Made by a program: the position numbers and the translations under genes
Shown here: positions 44,853 through 53,326 of the stretch, piece by piece
Position numbering within the stretch: the stretch's first letter is position 1
How the letters are laid out: each line of letters opens with the position of its first letter
The notes under the pieces: generated by a model
Databases searched by the model: none
Told to the model about the DNA's origin: nothing
The model's input: the letters and a program-made list of their open reading frames with translations, nothing else
Assembly (NCBI RefSeq): GCF_029522115.1
Contig: NZ_JAKWFK010000015.1
Span: 1-64,000 of the forward strand
DNA length: 64,000 nt
Direction: 5' to 3'
Origin: Trinickia sp. Y13
GTDB taxonomy: Bacteria; Pseudomonadota; Gammaproteobacteria; Burkholderiales; Burkholderiaceae

Positions 44853-45749
44853 TTACACGGCCCATTGCGCTTCGATGAGCTTGAACGCCGCGGCGATCGC
44901 GGGCTCTTCCATGCGCGCGGCCAATGCGACGAACGTGAGTTCGGTGGGCACCGTCACGTCTTCGACGATCGTCAGCGCATGCGTGTGCGCTTCGGCAATT
45001 GCGATCGCATCGCGGGCGAGCGAAAGGCCCACGCCCGATTTCACGAGATCGAGCATCGACGTTTCCTGGTCGACTTCGGCCACCTTCACCGGCTCGACGC
45101 CCGCCTGCGCAAACACGCGTGTGAGCAGCCTGTTGTGGGCCGAGGCCGGAGGCGTCCAGATCCACGGCAGCGCGGCAAGTGCGCGCCAATCGGCGGAGCG
45201 CCCCACACGCTCTTTCCATCCCGCGGGCGCAAGCACGCGATATTGGAAGCGCGTGAGCATCGCCGCGTGAAAGAGACCTTCGGTCGTGCCATCGTCGGCG
45301 GGCCGGCCGATGTAATACCCCACGTCGAGTTCTCGCGCGCGCACTTGCTCGAGCACCCATCCCGACATGCCATGACGCAGCGCCGTTTCGAGCTGAGGAT
45401 AAGTTTCCACGAGTTGCTTCAGAAAGCCCCCCAACCGCAAGAACTGCGGATCGAGGATCGTGCCGATGCGCAAGCGGCCTCGCACTTCCTGGCGCAGCGC
45501 CGAGGCCGCCCGCTCGACGTCGCCCGCGGCAGCCAGTGCGCGCTCGGCATGCGGCAGCAGCGCTTGGCCATCGCGTGTCAGCGTCAAGCCGTGCGAGGTG
45601 CGCGAGAAGAGCGTCACACCGAGCGCTTCCTGCAAGTTCTTCACTTGGAGGCTGACCGCCGGCTGCGTCAGATGAAGCTGAGCGGCCGCGCGCGTGAGAT
45701 TGCCGAGACGCGCCACCGTGACGAAGGCGCGAAGCAGAGTGAGGTCCAT
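44853..45749 (-). CDS. LysR family transcriptional regulator
   Basis: A 298-residue LysR regulator: winged helix at 1-60 (MDLTLLRAFVTVARLGNLTRAAAQLHLTQPAVSLQVKNLQEALGVTLFSRTSHGLTLT) and a periplasmic-binding-like effector domain from about 90. Divergent from the GMC oxidoreductase gene, with a perfect T-N11-A palindrome between them, so it most likely controls that gene and possibly the ABC importer downstream. The start at 45749 is the family N-terminus. Confidence 0.94.
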   Translation of the reverse strand: MDLTLLRAFVTVARLGNLTRAAAQLHLTQPAVSLQVKNLQEALGVTLFSRTSHGLTLTRDGQALLPHAERALAAAGDVERAASALRQEVRGRLRIGTILDPQFLRLGGFLKQLVETYPQLETALRHGMSGWVLEQVRARELDVGYYIGRPADDGTTEGLFHAAMLTRFQYRVLAPAGWKERVGRSADWRALAALPWIWTPPASAHNRLLTRVFAQAGVEPVKVAEVDQETSMLDLVKSGVGLSLARDAIAIAEAHTHALTIVEDVTVPTELTFVALAARMEEPAIAAAFKLIEAQWAV

Positions 45750-45755
45750 GAACGT

Positions 45756-45776
45756 GATATTAGCGCGCCTTATATC
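45756..45776. promoter_or_regulatory. LysR-type operator
   Basis: Perfect inverted repeat GATAT-N11-ATATC, matching the T-N11-A rule for LysR proteins. It lies 7-27 bp upstream of the lysR start and about 80-100 bp upstream of the GMC gene, right for autorepression and activation. Confidence 0.65.
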
Positions 45777-45856
45777 GCAGTTCACGAGAACTCATTGGAT
45801 TTGCCGGCGCGTTGGCGGGTACGCTTCCTTTCGAAATAGTGCTCGCCGAGGCTGCC

Positions 45857-47554
45857 ATGAAAAGCGAAACGATGTTCGAAGGCCAGTTCGACTATGTGAT
45901 CGTGGGCGCGGGAACGGCCGGGTGCGTGCTCGCGAACCGGCTGAGCGAAGATGCCGACGTGAGCGTGCTGTTGATCGAGGCGGGCGGCAAGGACGACTAC
46001 GCCTGGATTCACGTGCCGGTCGGTTATTTGTATTGCATCGGCAACCCGCGTACCGATTGGCTTTATCGGACGGAACAAGAGCGCGGGCTGAATGGCCGCG
46101 CGCTGTCTTATCCGCGCGGCAGAGTCCTCGGCGGCAGCTCGTCGATCAACGGCATGATCTACATGCGCGGCCAGCGCGAGGACTACGACGAGTGGGCGCG
46201 CGTGACGGGGGATCCGGCATGGTCCTGGGACGAAGTGTTGCCGGTGTTCAAACGCAGCGAAGACCACCATGGCGGGGCCAATGCCTGGCATGGCGCGGGC
46301 GGGCCGTGGCGCGTCGAGAAGCAGCGCTTGAAATGGAAGGTGCTCGAAGCGTTCAGGCAAGCCGCGCAAGAGGCCGGTATCCCCGCAACGGACGATTTCA
46401 ACCGCGGCGACAATAGCGGGGTGGGCTATTTCGAAGTCAATCAGAAACGCGGCATTCGCTGGAATGCGTCGAAGGCGTTCCTGCGGCCCGCGCTCGAGCG
46501 ACCGAACTTGACGGTGGTGACCGGCGCGCAAGTGCGGCGGCTGACGTTCGATGGCAAGCGCTGCACGGGCGTGGCCTACCGGGGCGGCGCGACGGGGGAG
46601 CGCGAGTTCGTCGCTCAGGCCCGCATCGAAGTCGTGTTGGCGGCGGGCGCCGTCAATTCGCCGCAACTGCTCGAGCTCTCCGGTATCGGCAACGGTGCGC
46701 GTCTGCAGCGGCTGGGCATCCAGGTCGTGCATGACTTGCGCGGCGTCGGCGAGAACTTGCAAGATCACTTGCAATTGCGGATGGCGTATCGGGTGCGCGG
46801 CGTGCGCACGCTCAACACGATGTCGGCGCATTGGTGGGGCAAGATGCTGATCGCGATGCAGTACGCGTTGTGGCGCAGCGGGCCGATGTCGATGTCGCCG
46901 TCGCAATTGGGCGCGTTCGCCAAGTCGGCCGAGAACGATGCGTCGATCACGCGGCCCGACATCGAATATCACGTGCAGCCGCTGTCGCTCGATCGCTTCG
47001 GCGAGCCATTGCATCGCTTCAACGCCTTCACGGCATCGGCTTGTCATTTACGGCCGACTTCGCGCGGCAGCATTCACATCGCATCGGCCGACCCGTTTGC
47101 TGCGCCGGCGATCGCGCCCAATTACCTGTCTACCGACTACGATCGCCATGTCGCCGCCAACGCGCTGAGGCTCACGCGCCGGATCGTGCAAGCGAGCGCG
47201 CTCGCGCGCTATTTCCCGGAAGAGATTCTGCCCGGGCCGCAGTATCAAACAGAGGAAGAGTTGGCGCGCGCGGCCGGCGACATCGGCACGACGATTTTTC
47301 ATCCGGTGGGAACATGCCGCATGGGTACGAGCAACGATCCCGGCGCCGTGGTCGATACGCGGTTGCGCGTGCTGGGCGTGGCGGGCTTGCGGGTGGTCGA
47401 CGCGTCGGTCATGCCGACGATCACCTCGGGCAACACGAATTCGCCCACGCTGATGATTGCCGAGCGCGGGAGCGACATGATCCGCGCCGATCGTCGCGAG
47501 CGGGCGCGGTTGGCACGCGCGAACGCTGCCTCCCCGATCGTGACAGCGATGTGA
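45857..47554 (+). CDS. GMC family FAD-dependent alcohol/choline dehydrogenase
   Basis: A 565-residue glucose-methanol-choline oxidoreductase. The FAD-binding motif is DYVIVGAGTAGCVLANRLSED (about 12-32), signature 1 is GRVLGGSSSINGMIYMRGQ, signature 2 is GAVNSPQLLELSGIG, and the C-terminal catalytic region is FHPVGTCRMG...NTNSPTLMIAERGSDMI. It oxidises an alcohol group and passes electrons to the respiratory chain; the substrate is unknown. A LysR regulator is divergent and an ABC importer follows after 289 bp, suggesting import and oxidation of the same compound. Confidence 0.93.
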   Translation: MKSETMFEGQFDYVIVGAGTAGCVLANRLSEDADVSVLLIEAGGKDDYAWIHVPVGYLYCIGNPRTDWLYRTEQERGLNGRALSYPRGRVLGGSSSINGMIYMRGQREDYDEWARVTGDPAWSWDEVLPVFKRSEDHHGGANAWHGAGGPWRVEKQRLKWKVLEAFRQAAQEAGIPATDDFNRGDNSGVGYFEVNQKRGIRWNASKAFLRPALERPNLTVVTGAQVRRLTFDGKRCTGVAYRGGATGEREFVAQARIEVVLAAGAVNSPQLLELSGIGNGARLQRLGIQVVHDLRGVGENLQDHLQLRMAYRVRGVRTLNTMSAHWWGKMLIAMQYALWRSGPMSMSPSQLGAFAKSAENDASITRPDIEYHVQPLSLDRFGEPLHRFNAFTASACHLRPTSRGSIHIASADPFAAPAIAPNYLSTDYDRHVAANALRLTRRIVQASALARYFPEEILPGPQYQTEEELARAAGDIGTTIFHPVGTCRMGTSNDPGAVVDTRLRVLGVAGLRVVDASVMPTITSGNTNSPTLMIAERGSDMIRADRRERARLARANAASPIVTAM

Positions 47555-47843
47555 CGAGCGCGTGGATCAATGCGAAGCACAAACGATGCACATGTTGAGC
47601 AACACGCGCGCCTTGGCGTTGCTTGACGAGACAATTAAGCACTAGTGCAAATCCCAATGATTGCGCTGCATCAATGGGGAGACAATGCGCGATGCCGCAT
47701 GGGGCGGGGCCGACCTCTCCGCAATGATGCACCATGCCAAAACCGGCGTGCGCTCCGATAACCGTGGGGCGCATCGGCCAAGGCACTACGATGCAACGCG
47801 CTAAACCAGGCGCGTGCCGATGCAGTGTTTTGCCTGACTTCGC

Positions 47844-48635
47844 ATGGAAGGGGACATGATTCTCGGCGACACGATTTTAGAAACGCGCGGGCTGACCAAA
47901 GAGTTCAAGGGCTTCACGGCCGTGAACGGTGTGAACCTGCGAGTGCGTCGCGGCTCGATCCATGCGTTGATCGGGCCCAACGGCGCGGGCAAGACGACTT
48001 GCTTCAATCTGTTGACGAAGTTTCTCGAGCCGAGCGCCGGGCAGATCGTCTTCAACAACGTCGACATCACGCGCGAGCGTCCCGCACAAATCGCGCGGCG
48101 CGGCATCATCCGCTCGTTTCAGATCTCGGCCGTCTTTCCTCACTTGACCGTCTTGCAGAACGTGCGCATCGGCTTGCAGCGCTCGCTCGGCACGGCTTAT
48201 CACTTCTGGCGCAGCGAACGCACGCTCAATCGGCTCGACGATCGTGCGCGCGCATTGCTCGAGCAAGTGGGCTTGACCGATTTCGCCGATACGCGCACGG
48301 TCGAGCTGTCGTACGGCCGCAAGCGCGCGCTGGAAATTGCGACGACGTTGGCGATGGAGCCCGAGCTGATGCTGCTCGACGAGCCGACTCAAGGCATGGG
48401 CCACGAAGACGTCGACCGCGTGACCGCGCTGATCAAGAAGGTATCGGCGGGCCGCACGATCCTGATGGTCGAGCACAACATGAACGTGATCGCGGGCATC
48501 TCCGATACGATCACCGTCCTGCAACGCGGCGAAGTGCTGGCCGAAGGCAGCTACGCCGAAGTATCGAAGAACGCGCTCGTGATGCAGGCCTATATGGGCA
48601 GTGCGGATGCGGCGTTGACCGGAGCCCACGGATGA
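47844..48635 (+). CDS. Branched-chain-type ABC importer ATPase, LivG-like
   Basis: A 263-residue ATP-binding subunit. Walker A GPNGAGKTT, Q-loop FQISAVFPHLTV, signature ELSYGRKRALEIA (the LSYG form usual in LivG), Walker B LMLLDEPTQGM and switch histidine VEHNMNV are intact. First gene of the unit livG-livF-SBP-livH-livM. The stop overlaps the livF start as ATGA. Confidence 0.93.
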   Translation: MEGDMILGDTILETRGLTKEFKGFTAVNGVNLRVRRGSIHALIGPNGAGKTTCFNLLTKFLEPSAGQIVFNNVDITRERPAQIARRGIIRSFQISAVFPHLTVLQNVRIGLQRSLGTAYHFWRSERTLNRLDDRARALLEQVGLTDFADTRTVELSYGRKRALEIATTLAMEPELMLLDEPTQGMGHEDVDRVTALIKKVSAGRTILMVEHNMNVIAGISDTITVLQRGEVLAEGSYAEVSKNALVMQAYMGSADAALTGAHG

Positions 48636-49399
48636 ACCACGCCGAGCGCGAAAACATCGAAGCGAGCGGCGCAGAGCATGCGGTCGCGGACGGCCCGGCC
48701 GCATTGACCATCACCGGCTTGCAGGCATGGTACGGCGAATCGCACATCCTGCACGGCGTCGATTTGAGGGTGGGCCGAGGCGAAGTCGTGACCTTGCTCG
48801 GCCGCAATGGCGCGGGACGCACGACGACGCTGCGCGCGATCATGGGCCTCACGGGCCGGCGCACGGGATCGGTGCTGATCGGCGAGCGCGAGACGATTCA
48901 ACTTCCCACCCATAAGATTGCGCATTGCGGCGTCGGCTATTGCCCAGAAGAGCGCGCGATCTTCTCTAGCCTGTCGTGCGAAGAGAACCTGCTGCTGCCG
49001 CCGATGGTGGGGGCAAGCGGCAACGCCATGTCGATCGACGAGATCTACGAGATGTTCCCGAACCTGAAAGAGCGCCGCATGAGTCAGGGCACGCGGCTTT
49101 CGGGCGGCGAACAACAGATGCTGGCCGTGGCGCGCATCTTGCGCACGGGAGCGAACTTGCTGCTGCTCGACGAGATCTCCGAAGGTCTCGCGCCGGTGAT
49201 CGTGCAAGCGCTGGCGCGCATGATCCTCGCATTGAAGTCGCGCGGCTACACGATCGTCATGGTCGAACAAAATTTCCGCTTTGCGGCGCCGCTGGCCGAT
49301 CGCTTCTATGTCATGGAGCACGGCCGCATCGTCGAGCATTTCGTCGCAAGCGAATTAGAAAGCAAGATGCCGGTGCTGCACGATCTGCTGGGCGTGTGA
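48632..49399 (+). CDS. Branched-chain-type ABC importer ATPase, LivF-like, with Walker A Arg
   Basis: A 255-residue ATP-binding subunit. The signature LSGGEQQMLAVARIL, Walker B LLLLDEISEGLAP and switch region VEQNFRF are intact, but the Walker A reads GRNGAGRTT, with arginine where the phosphate-binding lysine is expected. Because the partner LivG has a normal lysine, one ATP site may be degenerate. The ATG at 48632 overlaps the livG stop. Confidence 0.92.
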   Translation: MNHAERENIEASGAEHAVADGPAALTITGLQAWYGESHILHGVDLRVGRGEVVTLLGRNGAGRTTTLRAIMGLTGRRTGSVLIGERETIQLPTHKIAHCGVGYCPEERAIFSSLSCEENLLLPPMVGASGNAMSIDEIYEMFPNLKERRMSQGTRLSGGEQQMLAVARILRTGANLLLLDEISEGLAPVIVQALARMILALKSRGYTIVMVEQNFRFAAPLADRFYVMEHGRIVEHFVASELESKMPVLHDLLGV

Positions 49400-49491
49400 A
49401 GCGCGAAGCATATGCTGTGCGGGCCGCTTCGGCGTACCGCATGCTGGGAAAACAGTTGCACGCACAACCATAAGCGAAGAAGGAGATACCA

Positions 49492-50712
49492 ATGAGGACC
49501 AAGTTGCTCGCAAGCGCTGTTCGCACTCTCGCCATCACCGCAACCGCCCTTGCCGCCGCGATGGCGGCGCAGCAGGCCGCAGCCGCCGAGAATCAAGTCA
49601 CGATCGGCTTCATCACCGACCTGTCGGGTCTTTATGCCGATATCGACGGCAACGGCGGGGCGACCGCCATTCAAATGGCGATCGACGATTTCGGCGGCAA
49701 GGTCAACGGACTGCCGATCCGGTTGTTGAAGCAAGATCACCAGAACAAGGCCGACATCGCTGCTTCGACCGCACGCAAATGGATCGACACCGAGGGCCTC
49801 GATTTGCTCATCGGCGGCACGAACTCGGCGACGGGCCTGGCGATGAACGACGTCATCAAGGAGAAGAAGCGGCCGTACATCTCGATCGGCGCGGGCACCG
49901 ATGCCTTGACCAACAAGCAGTGCACGCCGTACACGATTCACTACGCGTACGACACGACGGCGCTGGCCAAGGGCACGGGCACGGCGATCGTGAAGCAGGG
50001 CTTGAAGACGTGGTACTTCCTCACGGCCGACTACGCCTTCGGCAAGTCGCTCGACGCCAATACGACGAAGGTCGTCGAAGAAAACGGCGGCAAGGTGCTC
50101 GGCCGTGCGCTGCACCCGCTCTCCGCGTCGGACTTCTCCTCGTTCCTGTTGCAGGCGCAATCGTCGAAGGCGCAAGTGCTGGGTCTTGCCAATGCGGGCG
50201 GCGACACCGTCAATTCGTTGAAGGCAGCTAAGGAATTCGGCATTTCGAAATCGATGAAGATCGCCGCGCTGCTGATGTTCATCGACGACGTGCACAGCGT
50301 CGGCTTGCCGACGGCGCAGGGCTTGTTGCTCACGGACAGCTGGTACTGGGATCAAAACGCGAAGTCGCGCGCATGGGCCGAGAAGTACTACAAGAAGACC
50401 GGCAAGATGCCCTCGAGCCTGCAAGCGGCCGACTACTCGGCGACGATGGATTATCTGAACGCAGTCAAGGCGGTGGGCTCGACCGATACGGACAAGGTCA
50501 TGGCGCAACTGCACAAGCAGAAGGTCGACGACTTCTACGCGAAGGGCTACGTGCGCGCGGACGGCAGCATGATCCACGACATGTACCTGTTCCAAGTGAA
50601 GAGCCCGGCCGAATCGAAGAAGCCGTGGGATTACTACACGCTCAAGGCGACGATCCCCGGCGATCAAGCGTTCACGTCCAAGCAGGACACGCAGTGCGAT
50701 CTGTGGAAGTAA
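49492..50712 (+). CDS. ABC importer periplasmic substrate-binding protein
   Basis: A 406-residue HAAT-type binding protein: signal peptide cut after AAA near residue 33, then ENQVTIGFITDLSGLYADIDGNGGATAIQMAIDDFGGKVNG, the Leu/Ile/Val-binding-protein fold (type I). The ligand cannot be assigned; branched amino acids, amides, urea and aromatic acids are all known for the family. It sits between the ATPase and permease genes, with a hairpin/T-rich terminator after it that would raise its expression over the permeases. Clear AGAAGGAG ribosome site. Confidence 0.9.
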   Translation: MRTKLLASAVRTLAITATALAAAMAAQQAAAAENQVTIGFITDLSGLYADIDGNGGATAIQMAIDDFGGKVNGLPIRLLKQDHQNKADIAASTARKWIDTEGLDLLIGGTNSATGLAMNDVIKEKKRPYISIGAGTDALTNKQCTPYTIHYAYDTTALAKGTGTAIVKQGLKTWYFLTADYAFGKSLDANTTKVVEENGGKVLGRALHPLSASDFSSFLLQAQSSKAQVLGLANAGGDTVNSLKAAKEFGISKSMKIAALLMFIDDVHSVGLPTAQGLLLTDSWYWDQNAKSRAWAEKYYKKTGKMPSSLQAADYSATMDYLNAVKAVGSTDTDKVMAQLHKQKVDDFYAKGYVRADGSMIHDMYLFQVKSPAESKKPWDYYTLKATIPGDQAFTSKQDTQCDLWK

Positions 50713-50750
50713 CAGGCTTGAGCTAGGACTCGCGCGGTACGCAGTAGCGG

Positions 50751-50785
50751 CGCGCGCGGCTACCCCGCGCGCGTCTTTCTCTTTT
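50751..50785 (+). terminator. Terminator-like hairpin between SBP and permease genes
   Basis: CGCGCGCGG (50751-50759), five-base loop CTACC, CCGCGCGCG (50765-50773), then TCTTTCTCTTTT. Likely a partial terminator that sets the stoichiometry of binding protein to permeases. Confidence 0.6.
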
Positions 50786-50799
50786 CGACGGCAGGTTCA

Positions 50800-51684
50800 A
50801 TGGATATCTTCGGCATTCCGTTGCAGGCCATGCTGAGCCAGCTCTTGCTCGGGCTCGTGAACGGATCGTTCTACGCGATCCTGAGCCTGGGCCTGGCGGT
50901 GATCTTCGGCATGCTCAACGTGATCAACTTCGCGCACGGCGCGTTGTTCATGCTTGGCGCCATGCTCGCATGGATGGGCTTGAACTATTTGGGCGTGCCC
51001 TACTGGGCGATGCTCGTGCTCGCGCCGCTCGTGGTGGGCCTGTTCGGCATGGTGATCGAACGATCGATGCTGCGCTGGCTCTATCGGCTCGATCATCTAT
51101 ATGGCCTGCTGTTGACCTTCGGTCTCACGCTCGTCATCGAGGGCGTGTTCCGTTCGATCTACGGGTCGTCGGGCCAGCCGTACGACGTGCCCGATCTGCT
51201 TGCGGGCGCAACCAACCTCGGCTTCATGTATCTGCCGAACTACCGGGCGTGGGTGGTCGTCGCCTCGCTCGTCGTCTGCTTCGCCACTTGGTTCGTGATC
51301 GAGAAGACACGGCTCGGAGCCTACTTGCGCGCAGGCACGGAGAATCCGAAGATCGTGGAGGCATTCGGCGTGAACGTGCCGCTCATGATCACGCTGACCT
51401 ACGGCTTCGGTGTTGCCTTGGCCGCCTTTGCGGGCGTGTTGGCCGCGCCGGTCATCCAGGTCTCGCCGCTCATGGGCCAGTCGATGATCATCACCGTGTT
51501 CGCGGTGGTCGTGATTGGCGGCATGGGCTCGATCATGGGCTCGATCCTCACGGGCCTCATGCTCGGCGTCGTGGAAGGCTTCACGCGCGTGTTCTATCCG
51601 CAAGCATCGGCGACCGTCGTCTTCGTCATCATGGCGATCGTGTTGCTCGTGCGTCCCGCGGGTCTTTTCGGCAAGGAGCGGTAA
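50800..51684 (+). CDS. Branched-chain-type ABC importer permease, LivH-like
   Basis: A 294-residue inner-membrane permease with about eight hydrophobic segments and the LivH landmarks GLVNGSFYAILSLGLAVIFGMLNVINFAHGALFMLGA and GMGSIMGSILTGLMLGVVEG. Its stop TAA overlaps the livM start by one base. Confidence 0.93.
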   Translation: MDIFGIPLQAMLSQLLLGLVNGSFYAILSLGLAVIFGMLNVINFAHGALFMLGAMLAWMGLNYLGVPYWAMLVLAPLVVGLFGMVIERSMLRWLYRLDHLYGLLLTFGLTLVIEGVFRSIYGSSGQPYDVPDLLAGATNLGFMYLPNYRAWVVVASLVVCFATWFVIEKTRLGAYLRAGTENPKIVEAFGVNVPLMITLTYGFGVALAAFAGVLAAPVIQVSPLMGQSMIITVFAVVVIGGMGSIMGSILTGLMLGVVEGFTRVFYPQASATVVFVIMAIVLLVRPAGLFGKER

Positions 51685-52658
51685 TGCAAAGAAAAGCGCT
51701 TTACGCCCTCTTGCTCGTGGGGCTCGTCGCAGCCCCGTGGCTCGGCGCCTATCCCGTGTTCGTGATGAAGGTGCTGTGCTTCGCGCTGTTCGCCGCCGCG
51801 TTCAACTTGTTGATCGGCTACACGGGGCTGCTCTCGTTCGGCCATGCAATGTTTCTCGCCACGGCGGGCTATCTCACCGGCTACACGATCGAGTCGATGG
51901 GGCTCACGCCCGAGCTCGGCGTGCTTGCCGGCACGGCCGCGGCGACCTTGCTCGGCCTCGTCGTCGGTTTCTTCGCGATTCGGCGGCAAGGCATCTACTT
52001 CGCGATGGTCACGCTCGCGCTCGCGCAGCTCGTCTATTTCGTCTATCTGCAGGCGCCCTTCACGGGCGGTGAGGACGGCCTTCAAGGCGTGCCGCGCGGC
52101 AAGTTGTTTGGCCTCTTGAGCCTATCGTCGGATCTGGTGCTGTATTACGTGTTGCTCGTCGCCGTGGTGCTCGCCTTCATGCTGATCGTGCGCATCGTCC
52201 ATTCGCCGTTCGGCCAGGTGCTGACGGCGATTCGCGAGAACGAGCCGCGCGCCGTCTCGCTCGGCTACGACACCGATCGCTTCAAGCTGCTCGGCTTCGT
52301 GTTGTCGGCCGGGATCGCCGGGTTGGCCGGATCGTTGAAGGTGCTCGTGCTGGGCTTCGAGACGCTTGGCGACGCTTATTGGACGATGTCGGGCCTCGTG
52401 ATCCTGATGACGCTCGTGGGCGGCATGGGCACGCTGTTCGGCCCGCTGCTCGGCGCTGCGCTCGTCGTCACGCTCGAAGATCGCTTGGGGGACATCGGCG
52501 GCGCGCTCGCGGCGTTGACGCACGTCGCGTGGTTCAACTCGCTCGGAGATTCGACGACGATCGTCATCGGCATCGTCTTCATTGCTTGCGTGCTCACGTT
52601 CAGGCGCGGCATCGTCGGCGAAATCGTCGCGCGCGTGCGGCCGCTACGCGGGGGATGA
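51684..52658 (+). CDS. Branched-chain-type ABC importer permease, LivM-like
   Basis: A 324-residue permease: NLLIGYTGLLSFGHAMFLATAGYLTGY, the cytoplasmic coupling loop SPFGQVLTAIRENEPRAVSLGYDTDRFKLLGFV, and GGMGTLFGPLLGAALVVTLED. The ATG at 51684 forms TAATG with the livH stop, which decides the start. Last gene of this transport unit. Confidence 0.93.
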   Translation: MQRKALYALLLVGLVAAPWLGAYPVFVMKVLCFALFAAAFNLLIGYTGLLSFGHAMFLATAGYLTGYTIESMGLTPELGVLAGTAAATLLGLVVGFFAIRRQGIYFAMVTLALAQLVYFVYLQAPFTGGEDGLQGVPRGKLFGLLSLSSDLVLYYVLLVAVVLAFMLIVRIVHSPFGQVLTAIRENEPRAVSLGYDTDRFKLLGFVLSAGIAGLAGSLKVLVLGFETLGDAYWTMSGLVILMTLVGGMGTLFGPLLGAALVVTLEDRLGDIGGALAALTHVAWFNSLGDSTTIVIGIVFIACVLTFRRGIVGEIVARVRPLRGG

Positions 52659-52838
52659 CGGCTCCCGCGGGGCAGTTGCGCTGCGCCGCGCCATGGGGCT
52701 CGCGCGCGGACGCCGAGGGGGCGGCGTGCGCACCCGAGCCCGCCCTGGGCCGATTCCGCTTAGATGCGTGCCCCGGGGCGACTCACGCGCGATATGTGCC
52801 GATGCATGAATGCGCGAATTGCGTGCTGCTATGCACCA

Positions 52839-52855
52839 CTAGGGAAAGTGCTAGG
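52839..52855. promoter_or_regulatory. CTAGG-N7-CTAGG repeat, possible regulator site
   Basis: CTAGG repeated with a 12-bp period just upstream of the structured RNA element. CTAG is rare in such genomes, so two in 16 bp suggest a binding site. No regulator is assigned. Confidence 0.35.
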
Positions 52856-52861
52856 TTGTCG

Positions 52862-52992
52862 CAGGAGACGGGGTTGTTTAATCTTCGTCTCAGTTCTGAT
52901 GCACCGAATTTGCAGGTGGAGAACGAGGAGACAATCGAGGCACTCAGTGCCCGGACGAAAGCGCTGTTGGAGGGAATCCAACAGCGCTTTTT
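52862..52992 (+). ncRNA. Candidate structured non-coding RNA with terminator
   Basis: A three-part stem can form at about 52893-52937: GTCTC/GAGAC, GTTCT/AGAAC and CACC/GGTG around loop GAATTTGCA. A small hairpin GGCAC-TCA-GTGCC follows, then a 14-bp terminator stem. No gene lies inside and the previous gene ends 300 bp upstream. It may be a separate small RNA or a leader/attenuator of the second importer. The 5' end is a guess. Confidence 0.45.
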
Positions 52993-52995
52993 ATT
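52958..52995 (+). terminator. Strong intrinsic terminator
   Basis: AAAGCGCTGTTGGA (52958-52971), loop GGGAA, TCCAACAGCGCTTT (52977-52990), followed by TTATTT: a perfect 14-bp stem with a T-rich tail. Confidence 0.88.
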
Positions 52996-53326
52996 TGCGC
53001 GTTCGATTCGTGCCGATTCATATTCATTCAGACCGATTGGTTCGTTTGCCTCATCGCAGTTCCGGTCCGGCAGGCGCGTCGTTGCGCGGGCGCTGGATTT
53101 GGCGCGTGCACCGGCGCGTCGCGCTTTTACCGCGGCTTTGCGCGTGCGCGATTATTCGCAGCATTTTCATTTCACCGTTTCATCCGAACGAACGCGATCG
53201 CTTTCAGCCGATCGGTGTGCGTCTGCACGCCTCGCGAATCCATTTTCGAGAATAATTACTTTCAGCCGGCCGCAGCGTCGGCCACGACAACGCGCTTTCT
53301 CGCGTAACGCCTCTGGAGATCACTAA

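Larger units (their letters stand above)
52659..53326. other. Intergenic region between the two ABC importer units
   Basis: About 670 bp without a credible gene. It contains two CTAG tetramers (52839-52842 and 52851-52854) in CTAGG-N7-CTAGG, then a structured element and a strong terminator (see separate entries). The last 330 bp before the second binding-protein gene are unremarkable. Confidence 0.5.

Noticed and set aside
45782-47047. 421-residue minus-strand frame opposite the GMC gene
   Set aside because: Antisense shadow rich in Arg, His and Gln; the plus strand has FAD and GMC signatures.
49306-50667. 453-residue minus-strand frame opposite the binding-protein gene
   Set aside because: Antisense shadow; the plus strand encodes a secreted type I binding protein with signal peptide.
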